Shown here piece after piece: positions 1 to 7,533 of a DNA stretch of 42,159 bases. How positions within the stretch are numbered: position 1 is the first letter of the stretch; each line of letters opens with the position of its first letter. The position numbers were made by a program, and so were the translations under genes. Location: assembly GCA_002332905.1 (NCBI GenBank), contig DDAM01000029.1, forward strand, positions 1 to 42,159. Reading direction: 5' to 3'. Source of the stretch: Firmicutes bacterium UBA2058 (GTDB taxonomy: Bacteria > Bacillota > Clostridia > Tissierellales > Sedimentibacteraceae). The notes beneath the pieces are model-generated. The model was given only the letters and a program-made list of their open reading frames with translations, was not told where the DNA came from and did not search any database.

Positions 1-25
1 TATAAATACATCATACAAGATAAAT

Positions 26-460
26 ATGATTTTTCATATGATTGTTGAACAGACTAAAAAATATCAAAAGAGAATTTGTTATGATACTGATAAAAATACT
101 TTTTATGAAAGTGAATATGACAGTTTAGCATATGTAAGGAAATTTTTTTATCCTTATGGTTGGATAAAGGAATCGGGAACACCTCCGAATCCTCATTGGG
201 ATGTAATATTAATGACAAATAATGATTATGAATTAGGTCAAGAAGTAAAAATAAAGATTATCGGTGTTTTTATCCGCAAAGATGGTGACCATAAATATAT
301 TGCAGTTGAAATAAATAGAAATATTGATGATTTTAATGAGCTTAATGAAAGTGAGAAGAACGATTTAAGTAAACTATATCCAAATGTTGATATTGGCGAA
401 GGTTGGTTTGGAAAAGAAGTGGCTATAAAAGCGATGGAAAAATGTGAAAAAGTATTATAA
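26..460 (+). CDS. Inorganic pyrophosphatase-like protein (5' context cut by window edge)
   Basis: A 144-residue soluble protein that resembles a shortened, divergent type I inorganic pyrophosphatase. The recognisable part is the central block: a YGWIK segment near residue 44, then KIKIIGVF and DGDHKYIAVEINR around residues 75-97, which match the KVKIIGV...DGDHKLIAV stretch of Ppa-type enzymes. The classical DxDPxD metal-binding cluster is not obvious, so catalytic activity is uncertain. The start is poorly defined: ATG at 26 and ATG at 38 are both possible and neither has a good Shine-Dalgarno, and only 25 bases lie upstream. A strong terminator follows, so the gene is probably the last of its transcript. 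Family assignment is from sequence pattern only. Confidence 0.55.
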   Translation: MIFHMIVEQTKKYQKRICYDTDKNTFYESEYDSLAYVRKFFYPYGWIKESGTPPNPHWDVILMTNNDYELGQEVKIKIIGVFIRKDGDHKYIAVEINRNIDDFNELNESEKNDLSKLYPNVDIGEGWFGKEVAIKAMEKCEKVL

Positions 461-528
461 TACTTATATTTTACAATAATGATATGGGAAGTTAAGTTTA
501 ATTAACCTTATATTAAAGATATTAATAG

Positions 529-551
529 AGTGAACGTAGTTCACTTTTTTT
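529..551 (+). terminator. Rho-independent terminator after the pyrophosphatase-like gene
   Basis: A perfect 7-bp stem (AGTGAAC at 529-535, GTTCACT at 539-545) has a 3-base loop and is followed directly by a T run at 545-551. It closes the upstream gene 68 bases after its stop. The rest of the 461-926 gap is very AT-rich and holds only the possible cre site and the promoter described separately. Confidence 0.85.
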
Positions 552-730
552 ATGTCTAATAATATTAATACACTAGATATATGTCCGAAAGTATTTTATG
601 ATATTATATATATGCTTCCTATATATTTCCTTTGTAATTTATGGAAAAATAATGCATTTTATAAATATAGATATATAAATATACTTGTTCATAATTAAAA
701 TTTATGCAAAATGTGCAAACTAATAATATC

Positions 731-744
731 TGTAAACGTTATAT
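731..744 (+). promoter_or_regulatory. Possible CcpA cre site
   Basis: TGTAAACGTTATAT matches the catabolite-responsive element consensus WGWAARCGYTWWCW at 13 of 14 positions; the miss is A for C near the 3' end. It lies about 105 bases upstream of the -35 box of the DUF5058 operon. In AT-rich DNA such matches occur by chance, so this is tentative. Confidence 0.3.
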
Positions 745-849
745 TGTGTTGATTTACATAATTTATATTTGTATTAATTATGGTTAATTATGCAAATGCT
801 TTACAGTAAAATAATGTATAAAAATAGAAATGGTAGAAAATTAAATTGT

Positions 850-878
850 TTGACACGATTATATATTTGTACTATACT
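850..878 (+). promoter_or_regulatory. Sigma-A type promoter of the DUF5058 / M20 peptidase operon
   Basis: TTGACA at 850-855 and TATACT at 873-878 are separated by exactly 17 bases. Transcription should start near 885, leaving a leader of about 40 bases before the ATG at 927. Because the promoter covers any upstream start (for example TTG at 846), it supports 927 as the true start of the first gene. Confidence 0.8.
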
Positions 879-926
879 ACAAAAGGACTTAATAAGGACA
901 TGTTCCTAAATAACGAGGAGGGTAAA

Positions 927-1652
927 ATGGAAAAAAACGTGAATTATCTTGATTTAGCTAATAGTCCTTTAATGTGGATTGCAGCAGCTATTGCGGTAGG
1001 AGTGGTAGTATTCCAATCGGTATTATTTTTAAAGAAATCCTTAGAGGCATCTAAAAACTGTGGTATTACAAGCCAACAGGTAAAGATGGCTATAAAGGGA
1101 AGTGCTATATCATCTATAGGTCCTTCAATCGTAATTCTTGTTGCTATGATATCTCTTATAGTTACAATGGGATCACCGGTTGCTTGGATGAGATTATCAT
1201 TCATAGGCTCGGTAAACTATGAGGCAATGGCTGCAGGCTTCGGAGCTCAAGCAATGGGAAAAACTCTTGAAACTCTTGATGCTACAGCATTTTCAGCTGG
1301 TGTATGGACTATGATTTGTGGTTCTTTGGGATGGTTAATATTTACTTTGTTATTCACAGATAAGATGGATAAGGTAAATCATCTTTTATCAAAAGGTAAT
1401 ATGAAAATGATACCAATAATATCATCAGGTGCTATGTTAGGAGCATTTGCAAATCTATCATCAGGTAATTTCTTTACAGCAGAAGGTTCGTTGACATTTG
1501 GTAGTGGTTCATCAATTGCAACAGTAGTTGGATGTATTTTGATGATGTTATTAGTAAAATTATCAAAGAAACCTAAATTTACATGGCTAAGAGAATGGGC
1601 ATTTGCATTCTCAATGTTCTCTGGAATGTTCGTTGGATATATATTTAGTTAG
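927..1652 (+). CDS. DUF5058 family membrane protein, probable transporter component
   Basis: A 241-residue integral membrane protein of the DUF5058 family. It opens with a short soluble segment containing DLANSPLMWI and then a hydrophobic helix, and several more hydrophobic segments run to the C terminus (about six in all). A glycine/serine-rich stretch with SSGAMLGAF, NLSSGNFF and FGSGSSIATVVG lies around residues 170-215. The start at 927 is chosen because AGGAGGG sits 5 bases upstream and the promoter at 850-878 excludes earlier starts. The next gene begins 11 bases downstream and is also a membrane protein, so the two probably form a heteromeric complex. Two M20 hydrolases follow, which suggests import of their substrate. 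The transport role is inferred from context; the family has no function that I know of. Confidence 0.75.
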   Translation: MEKNVNYLDLANSPLMWIAAAIAVGVVVFQSVLFLKKSLEASKNCGITSQQVKMAIKGSAISSIGPSIVILVAMISLIVTMGSPVAWMRLSFIGSVNYEAMAAGFGAQAMGKTLETLDATAFSAGVWTMICGSLGWLIFTLLFTDKMDKVNHLLSKGNMKMIPIISSGAMLGAFANLSSGNFFTAEGSLTFGSGSSIATVVGCILMMLLVKLSKKPKFTWLREWAFAFSMFSGMFVGYIFS

Positions 1653-1663
1653 GAGGGAAGAAA

Positions 1664-2362
1664 ATGAAAAATTATTATTCTGAAAATTATATACCAAGTA
1701 TTATAAGATGGGGTAAAATAACAATGTTGTTAGGAATAGTAACATGCTTTTTACCAGCAGTTGTTATTTCATTTGTATATGGTTACATGCCCCCAATATC
1801 AGCTATTATTGCTGGTACTATAGCACAAATAAGTGTTAGTGGTGCGTTTTATATAGTAGAACCAATTTCTTATTTTCCTATTTTAGGTATACCAGGTACT
1901 TATTTAACATTCTTATCAGGTAATACATCTAATATGAGAGTACCATGTTCATCTGTTGCACAAGAAGCAGCGGGAGTTGAAATGGGTACAGAAAAAGGCT
2001 CAATAATTTCAACTATAGGTATAGCTGTTTCTATACTTGTAAATATAGCTGTTTTAACTCTTGGAGCAATATTTGGAAGTATGTTATTATCTTTATTACC
2101 AGAATCACTTAAATCTGCGTTGAATTTCATGCTACCAGCATTATTTGGAGCAGTATTTGGACAATTTGCTATAAGTAGACCAAAACTTGCCGGTGTAGCA
2201 GCTGTTATAGCTTTAGGAATGACATGGTTATTAAAAAATGGATTCTTATCATTCCTACCAGGAACACCTTCATATGCAGTAATATTAGTATGTGTATTTG
2301 GATCTATATTTGCTGGTAAACTGTTATATAAAAAAGAATTAGAAGAAAACAAAGAGGCTTAG
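1664..2362 (+). CDS. Polytopic membrane protein, partner of the DUF5058 protein
   Basis: A 232-residue, very hydrophobic protein with roughly six or seven predicted membrane segments and a short charged C-terminal tail (LYKKELEENKEA). A conserved-looking loop in the middle, with FLSGNTSNMRVPCSS followed by VAQEAAGVEMGTEKG at about residues 84-112, has the composition of a substrate or partner binding loop; this is inference. AGGAGGG lies 6 bases before the ATG. It follows the DUF5058 gene by 11 bases, so co-translation and complex formation are likely. I do not recognise a named transporter superfamily. Its placement before two peptidases argues for a role in peptide or acyl-amino-acid uptake. 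Confidence 0.7.
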   Translation: MKNYYSENYIPSIIRWGKITMLLGIVTCFLPAVVISFVYGYMPPISAIIAGTIAQISVSGAFYIVEPISYFPILGIPGTYLTFLSGNTSNMRVPCSSVAQEAAGVEMGTEKGSIISTIGIAVSILVNIAVLTLGAIFGSMLLSLLPESLKSALNFMLPALFGAVFGQFAISRPKLAGVAAVIALGMTWLLKNGFLSFLPGTPSYAVILVCVFGSIFAGKLLYKKELEENKEA

Positions 2363-2371
2363 AAGCTGTAT

Positions 2372-2414
2372 AATAAGTATTGAGAATTTTAAATTTTCAG
2401 TACTTATTATTTTT
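2372..2414 (+). terminator. Intra-operon hairpin with T tract (partial terminator or mRNA stabiliser)
   Basis: AATAAGTATTGAGAA at 2372-2386 pairs with TTTTCAGTACTTATT at 2394-2408 along 15 positions with two G-T wobbles. The loop is 7 bases, and ATTTTT follows. It stands between the transporter pair and the peptidase genes, where it could reduce read-through or protect the 3' end of the transporter mRNA. Confidence 0.55.
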
Positions 2415-2437
2415 AAATAAAATAAAGGAGAAATACT

Positions 2438-3547
2438 ATGTTATCAAAAGAAAGATTACAAGAACGTTTTATAGAAATGGTTAAAATATTTAGCCCTTCA
2501 AAAAATGAAAAAGAAATGTGTGAATGGATATGTAAGTATCTAAGTGACAGAAATATAGAATATAAAATGGATAACGCAGGAGAAAAATACGGCGGAAATG
2601 GTGGAAATATAGTTGCGTATATAAAAGGTAATTCAAATGAAATGCCTATATGTTTTGCTGCACATATGGATCAGATAGAGCCATGCAAAGATGTTAATCC
2701 TGTGATCAATGGAGATATAATCAGCTCTGACGGTACTACAACTCTTGGAGGAGATGATAAAGGTGGTATTACTGCTATTCTTGAAGCTGTAGAAGATATA
2801 CTTGAAGCCAATGCTAGTCATAGAGACATATATCTTTTATTTACTGTTTCAGAAGAAATCAGCATGCTTGGAGCAAAAAATATGGATTTATCAATGCTTC
2901 CTTGTAAAGATATAGTAATAGTTGATGCTGCTGGTGATACAGGTACTATTGCATATAAGGCTCCTGCACTTGAAGCAATAAATTGCACTTTCTATGGTAA
3001 AAAAGCTCATGCTGGAATAGAACCTGAAAAAGGTATAAATGCAATTGTTGCTGCATCGCACGCAATAAGTAAAATGCATATAGGTAGAATAGATGAAGAA
3101 ACTACTTCTAATATAGGTAAAATTTCAGGCGGAGGAGCTACAAACATTGTAACTGATGAGGTAAGCTTTACAGCAGAAATAAGATCGCATAGCATGGAAA
3201 AATTAAAAAATGAAGTAGAACATATGGAAAAATGTTGTAAAGATGCTGCAAAATTAATGAATACAACTTATAAGTTCGAACACGAAATTGCTTATACATC
3301 AATGGAGCTTGATTTAAATAGTGAGTTATATAAGCTAACAAAGGATGCGACAGAAAAAGAAGGAATTAAACCAAACACAATGGTAATAGGTGGCGGAAGT
3401 GATGCAAATGTTATGGCTCACCATGGATATAGAAGTGCAATTATTAGTGTGGGTATGAAAGATGTTCATACGGTAAACGAAAGCATTGATATGAATGAAG
3501 TATTCAAAGCAACAAAAATTATAAGACGTATGATGAGCAATTCTTAG
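2438..3547 (+). CDS. M20 family metallopeptidase, PepT/tripeptidase-like
   Basis: A 369-residue cytosolic di-zinc exopeptidase of the M20/M25/M40 clan, closest in pattern to peptidase T-like enzymes. The metal ligands and catalytic residues are visible in order: HMD at residues 76-78, GGDDKGG at 104-110 (bridging Asp), SEE with the catalytic Glu pair at 139-140, DAAGD near 163, a GGGSDAN block near 320, and the final His of HTVNES at 344. A dimerisation-domain motif HAGIEPEKGINA follows the first catalytic half. Length is normal for the family. AAGGAG precedes the ATG. It sits after a membrane pair and before a second M20 enzyme, so the two hydrolases may act in turn on an imported peptide or amide. 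Exact substrate is unknown. Confidence 0.85.
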   Translation: MLSKERLQERFIEMVKIFSPSKNEKEMCEWICKYLSDRNIEYKMDNAGEKYGGNGGNIVAYIKGNSNEMPICFAAHMDQIEPCKDVNPVINGDIISSDGTTTLGGDDKGGITAILEAVEDILEANASHRDIYLLFTVSEEISMLGAKNMDLSMLPCKDIVIVDAAGDTGTIAYKAPALEAINCTFYGKKAHAGIEPEKGINAIVAASHAISKMHIGRIDEETTSNIGKISGGGATNIVTDEVSFTAEIRSHSMEKLKNEVEHMEKCCKDAAKLMNTTYKFEHEIAYTSMELDLNSELYKLTKDATEKEGIKPNTMVIGGGSDANVMAHHGYRSAIISVGMKDVHTVNESIDMNEVFKATKIIRRMMSNS

Positions 3548-3557
3548 GAGTAAAGCA

Positions 3558-4892
3558 ATGTTAAAAGAGGAATTAAAAAAATTATGTATTGAAGCTATAG
3601 ACAACAATAAAGAGAAAATAATTCAATTCGGCAAAAATATTTATGAAACTCCGGAATTGGGTTATAAAGAATTTAAGACAACTGAGAAAGTTATTTCGGC
3701 ATTTAAAGATTTAGGACAAGAAGTAGAAACAGAAATTGCTTATACTGGTTGCAGAATTAGCTCAGGTAGTAAAAGCTCTCCTGTTATTGCTGTTATTGGT
3801 GAATTAGATTCAATTATATGTCCTAGTCATAAAGATGCAAATAGTGATGGAAATGTACATGCATGTGGTCATCATGTTCAACTGGCAAATTTATATGGTT
3901 CTGCAATAGGATTGTTAAATTCTGGTGTTATTAATAAGCTTGATGGTCGAGTAGATTTTATTGCTATACCTTCGGAAGAGTGTGTTGATTATGGATATCG
4001 TACAAAGCTAATTAATGAAGGAAAAATAAAGTATTTTGGTGGCAAGCAAGAAGCCTTATACAGAGGAAAATTTGATGAAATAGATATTTATATGCAATGT
4101 CATATGAAGGATTTTGACGATGGCAAAAAGTGTATTGTAAATTCAAAGTGCGATGGATTTATGACTAAAATAGTAAAGTTTATAGGGAAGTCATCTCATG
4201 CAGGGTTTGCACCGCATGAAGGTATAAATGCTTTAAATATGGCAAATTTAGCTGTTAACAATATAAATGCACTTAGAGAAACTTTTAAAGATGAGGATAA
4301 AGTACGCGTGAGTGCAATAATTACTAATGGTGGTGATTTAGTAAATGTTGTTCCTGATACTGTTTGTATGGAAATAATGGTTAGAGCATTTACAACTGAC
4401 GCTATCATAGAAATAAATAAAAAAATTACTAAGGCGTTAAAGGCTGCTGCTTTTGCTCTTTCAGGTTCTGTGGAAATAAATGATAGAGTAGGATATTTGC
4501 CATTAAAAACCGACGAAAAATTATCAAATTTGTATAAAAAGAATATGATTGAGTATGGAAATTTAAGCGATGATGATTTTATAGAAATGTATGAAACAGC
4601 AGGTTCCACGGATCTTGGTGATTTATCTCAACTTAAGCCTTGCATGCATATATGGGCATCTGGTATTACAGGAGGTCTTCATACAGCAGATTTTAAGGTT
4701 GGTGATGATTATACAGCGTATGTTCTACCAGCAAAAATGTTAGCTTTAACTGTAATAGATTTGCTATATAATAATGCTGAAAAGGCAAAAGCTATATTGG
4801 ATAGCTTTAAAGCTAATTTTACTAAAAAAGAATATCTAGAATTCCTAGATAAAAATACCTTCATTGACTTATTCGATGGTTCTGATTTATAA
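3558..4892 (+). CDS. M20D amidohydrolase (AbgB / HipO-like peptidase)
   Basis: A 444-residue zinc amidohydrolase of the M20D type, the group that includes aminobenzoyl-glutamate hydrolases, hippurate hydrolase and N-acyl amino acid deacylases. Visible motifs are ETPELGYKEFKT near residue 30, the zinc-binding HACGHH near 97-102, PSEEC near 137-141 with the catalytic Glu pair, SSHAGFAPHEGINA near 214-227, TAGSTDLGDLS near 348, and the last His in GGLHTADF near 374. AGGAG lies 7 bases before the ATG and only 10 bases separate it from the preceding peptidase, so they are co-transcribed. A two-step pathway (deacylation or amide cleavage plus peptide cleavage) is inferred. The natural substrate cannot be read from sequence. 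Confidence 0.85.
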   Translation: MLKEELKKLCIEAIDNNKEKIIQFGKNIYETPELGYKEFKTTEKVISAFKDLGQEVETEIAYTGCRISSGSKSSPVIAVIGELDSIICPSHKDANSDGNVHACGHHVQLANLYGSAIGLLNSGVINKLDGRVDFIAIPSEECVDYGYRTKLINEGKIKYFGGKQEALYRGKFDEIDIYMQCHMKDFDDGKKCIVNSKCDGFMTKIVKFIGKSSHAGFAPHEGINALNMANLAVNNINALRETFKDEDKVRVSAIITNGGDLVNVVPDTVCMEIMVRAFTTDAIIEINKKITKALKAAAFALSGSVEINDRVGYLPLKTDEKLSNLYKKNMIEYGNLSDDDFIEMYETAGSTDLGDLSQLKPCMHIWASGITGGLHTADFKVGDDYTAYVLPAKMLALTVIDLLYNNAEKAKAILDSFKANFTKKEYLEFLDKNTFIDLFDGSDL

Positions 4893-4926
4893 TATAATAT
4901 ATAAATAAAAACGGAGATTATATATT

Positions 4927-6234
4927 ATGATTATAGGTTTAGTAGGTCCAGAGCAATCAATTAATACAATTGAGAAATCCATTAACAATATTGACAGCAG
5001 TATAATGATTAAGCGTTATTCACAGGAAAAAGTGAATGGCATAACAGAAGACATAGAACAATTTGATAAAATATGCGATGCTATAATTTTTACAGGTAGT
5101 GCTGTATGTGATTTTGTAATTAAAAATTTTAAAATAACAAAATCATATACTTATATAGGAAGAACAATTTCGAGTGTAGTATCCGCATTTATCAAAATGT
5201 TGCAGCAAGGTATGGATTTAGATTCATTTAGTATTGATGTTGTTGAAGAACAGGTAGTTCTGGATTTACTGGATGCTTTTGAAATAGATGCACAAAATAT
5301 TCATTCTTCTCCGTTCAGTATTGATGTTGATGAAGACAAATATGTTAAATGGCACATGCAACTTCTATCAACAGGTAAAACAAATATTGCATTGACATCT
5401 TTTGTTTCAGTATATAAGGAATTAAAAAAGAACGGATGCAATGTAATATATTTGCCACCTACGCGTTCTCTCGTTAGAGAAGCTCTTGATAAAATAAAAA
5501 AAGACTTTGAACTTAACAGAGCAGAATATTCAATGATATCGGTTGAATTGCTCAAAATTGCGGACAATTATTCAGATAATAATAATTATTATAGCCAGAT
5601 GATTAAGAAAACTGAGGCTGAGAAACTTTTTATAAAGTATGTGCAAAATATTCAGGGTGCTATGTTTCCTATTGGAATAGATGAATATATTGTTTTTTCT
5701 AATTCCGGCAATATAAAGACTAAACAGAATTATGATAATTTGTTTAAATTAAAGAATCAAATTAAGAAGGTAGGATTTAATCTGATAGTAGGAATAGGAG
5801 TTGGAGTTACAGCATATAAGGCCGAACTTAATGCCAGAAAATCAGTAGAATATTCTTTGAAAAATTCAATTGAAGAAATTGTTGAAATTGATGAAAATGA
5901 TGAGCTAAGAAGCTTTTCAGATTCAGGAGTTAAATTGAATTACAAAAAAATAATTACAGACAAAAATCTATTGAAATTATCGGAAAAAACTGGTTTAAGT
6001 CTTGAATCAATATCTAAAATGATAAATATTTCTGAAGCAAGAAAAAGTTATGTTTTCAATGCAGATGAATTAGCAGACTGCCTGAATATTACGATACGAA
6101 GTGCAAGAAGAATTATAAATAAAATTGTTTCTTCTGGATATGGTAAAGTTATTGCTAAAGAAACATCACCTAATGGCGGTAGACCAAAAGCAATAATTGA
6201 ATTTGATTTTTATTCAGATAAGAAACTAGACTAG
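4927..6234 (+). CDS. Transcriptional regulator with nucleotide-cyclase/GGDEF-like middle domain and C-terminal HTH
   Basis: A 435-residue protein and the last gene of the peptidase operon. The N-terminal ~110 residues begin MIIGLVGPEQS and look like a small alpha/beta sensor or receiver-type domain. The segment from about residue 230 to 320 (MFPIGIDEYIVFSN, then GFNLIVGIGVGVTAYKAELN, then ARKSVEYSL) resembles the degenerate GGDEF / GTP-cyclohydrolase III-like fold seen in some amino-acid-responsive regulators. The C-terminal ~60 residues contain a winged-helix or HTH-like segment (ADELADCLNITIRSARRIIN) and a basic NGGRPKAIIEF tail. It most probably regulates the operon it belongs to in response to an imported product. 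No close named family is recognised and the domain calls are by eye. Confidence 0.6.
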   Translation: MIIGLVGPEQSINTIEKSINNIDSSIMIKRYSQEKVNGITEDIEQFDKICDAIIFTGSAVCDFVIKNFKITKSYTYIGRTISSVVSAFIKMLQQGMDLDSFSIDVVEEQVVLDLLDAFEIDAQNIHSSPFSIDVDEDKYVKWHMQLLSTGKTNIALTSFVSVYKELKKNGCNVIYLPPTRSLVREALDKIKKDFELNRAEYSMISVELLKIADNYSDNNNYYSQMIKKTEAEKLFIKYVQNIQGAMFPIGIDEYIVFSNSGNIKTKQNYDNLFKLKNQIKKVGFNLIVGIGVGVTAYKAELNARKSVEYSLKNSIEEIVEIDENDELRSFSDSGVKLNYKKIITDKNLLKLSEKTGLSLESISKMINISEARKSYVFNADELADCLNITIRSARRIINKIVSSGYGKVIAKETSPNGGRPKAIIEFDFYSDKKLD

Positions 6235-6315
6235 ATATATATTAATGTTTATTGGAGTGACAACTATTTTGGAGCTCCTTTTTTTGTTTAGTATTTAAAT
6301 GAAATTTATCACAAC

Positions 6316-6344
6316 TTGTAATGTATGAAAAATTGTATTATAAT
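6316..6344 (+). promoter_or_regulatory. Promoter upstream of the HAD hydrolase
   Basis: TTGTAA at 6316-6321 and a perfect TATAAT at 6339-6344 have a 17-base spacer. The leader to the ATG at 6456 would be about 105 bases. Confidence 0.65.
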
Positions 6345-6455
6345 TAGGTTCATCAATATTAGTAAAGTAACATAATATGATAACTATAACTAATATTTTT
6401 GTCAATGTAGAACATAATGTTTGAATGTACTGATTATAAAATTTAGGAGAGAAAT

Positions 6456-7112
6456 ATGTTAAAATATCGTTGTTTAGTTTTAGACCATGATGATACTGTA
6501 GTAAAAAGCACACCCACTATTCATTTTCCCTCGTTCAAAAAAACATTGGAGAACCTTCGTCCAAATGTAAAAATGACATTGGAAGAATTTTTACTATATA
6601 GCTTTGATCCAGGATTTAGCCCATTATGCCATGATATACTAAAGTTTACTGATGAGGAAATGGAGTTTCAATACAATACATGGAATGAGCATGTACAAAA
6701 AACCATACCAAAGTTTTATGAAGGTTTTGATGATATTATTAAAAAACAAAAGGATGAGGGCGGACTTGTATGTGTAGTTTCTCATTCTAATAGTGTAAAC
6801 ATACTTAGAGATTTTAATGAAAACTTTGGTATTGAACCAGATATGATTTTTGGTTGGGAGCTTGGAGAAGAAAAACGTAAGCCTAAACCATATCCTTTAA
6901 ATGAAATCATGAGGGTATATAATTTAAAGCCAAATGAGCTGTTAATGGTAGATGACTTAAAACCAGGCTATGATATGGCAAGGTCATGTGGAGTTGATTT
7001 TGCTTGTGCTGGATGGTCAAATCAAATACCTAAAATTGCTGAGTTTATGAAAAAAAATTGTGATTATTATTTTGATAGTGTAAAAAAGCTAGAGAAATTT
7101 TTATTTAATTAA
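6456..7112 (+). CDS. HAD superfamily phosphatase
   Basis: A 218-residue soluble HAD-type hydrolase. The four HAD motifs are visible: DHDDTVV near residues 9-15 (the nucleophile Asp and the general acid two residues later), CVVSHSNS near 105 (motif II Ser), KRKPKPYP near 145 (motif III Lys), and LMVDDLKPG near 163 (motif IV acidic pair). The cap insert between motifs I and II is a helical C1 type. TAGGAG precedes the ATG by 6-7 bases. It is a single-gene unit with its own promoter and a strong terminator. Substrate is unknown; a small phosphorylated metabolite such as phosphoglycolate or a sugar phosphate is usual for this group. Confidence 0.8.
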   Translation: MLKYRCLVLDHDDTVVKSTPTIHFPSFKKTLENLRPNVKMTLEEFLLYSFDPGFSPLCHDILKFTDEEMEFQYNTWNEHVQKTIPKFYEGFDDIIKKQKDEGGLVCVVSHSNSVNILRDFNENFGIEPDMIFGWELGEEKRKPKPYPLNEIMRVYNLKPNELLMVDDLKPGYDMARSCGVDFACAGWSNQIPKIAEFMKKNCDYYFDSVKKLEKFLFN

Positions 7113-7140
7113 TTTATATTCAAATAATTTTTTTGTATCT

Positions 7141-7171
7141 GTACAAGTAAATTTTTACTTGTATTTTTTTT
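7141..7171 (+). terminator. Terminator of the HAD gene
   Basis: TACAAGTAAA at 7142-7151 pairs with TTTACTTGTA at 7154-7163 around a minimal loop, and eight T follow. It separates the HAD gene from the CsoR-MATE unit. Confidence 0.85.
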
Positions 7172-7193
7172 GTCTAAATGATATATTTAAAAC

Positions 7194-7210
7194 ATCCCCT
7201 GTAGGGGGAT
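7194..7210 (+). promoter_or_regulatory. Putative CsoR-family operator
   Basis: ATCCCC and GGGGGAT arms are separated by TGTA. GC runs in inverted orientation are characteristic of CsoR/RcnR operators and stand out sharply from the AT-rich surroundings. The site ends 15 bases before the start codon of the CsoR-type gene, so it likely mediates autoregulation. Confidence 0.65.
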
Positions 7211-7225
7211 ATTAAGGAGGATATT

Positions 7226-7495
7226 ATGGAACATAAACATGAAGATAAAAAAGCAATAATTAATAGAATTTCAAGAGCTGTAGGTCATTTAGAGTCTATA
7301 AAGAAAATGGTAGAGGATGATAGAGATTGTAGCGAAGTTCTCATACAAATAGCTGCAGTTAAATCAGCTGTCAATAATGTAGGTAAATTAATTCTAAAAG
7401 ATCACATCAATCACTGTGTTGTTAATGCAGTTGAAACTAATGATCAAAAAGTATTAGATGATTTAAATAATGCAATTGATAAATTTATAAAGTAA
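7226..7495 (+). CDS. csoR: CsoR-type metal-sensing transcriptional repressor (DUF156)
   Basis: An 89-residue all-helical repressor of the CsoR/RcnR/FrmR family. The Cu(I)-site triad of CsoR is present with correct spacing: Cys35 in DRDCSEVL, His60 and Cys64 in LKDHINHCVV. His3 and His5 near the N terminus could add ligands, as in RcnR, so Ni or Co sensing is not excluded. The family binds GC-rich inverted repeats as a tetramer and releases DNA on metal binding. A fitting operator lies at 7194-7210. AAGGAGG precedes the ATG. The next gene, 38 bases downstream, encodes a MATE exporter instead of the usual CopA/CopZ, so the regulated response is probably efflux. Confidence 0.85.
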   Translation: MEHKHEDKKAIINRISRAVGHLESIKKMVEDDRDCSEVLIQIAAVKSAVNNVGKLILKDHINHCVVNAVETNDQKVLDDLNNAIDKFIK

Positions 7496-7533
7496 AAGCA
7501 AATCATGAAATAGCTAAATAGTATGAGGTAATT

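Noticed and set aside
846..926. TTG start at 846 for the DUF5058 gene
   Set aside because: It overlaps the TTGACA/TATACT promoter, and a strong Shine-Dalgarno marks ATG 927.
944..1204. Minus-strand open frame inside the DUF5058 gene, and similar antisense frames throughout
   Set aside because: They lack Shine-Dalgarno sites and homology and lie opposite well-supported genes; AT-poor antisense codons make such frames common.
6254..6285. GGAG...AGCTCC followed by seven T after the regulator gene
   Set aside because: Only four base pairs can form around a long loop; it may be a weak terminator, but I could not support it.
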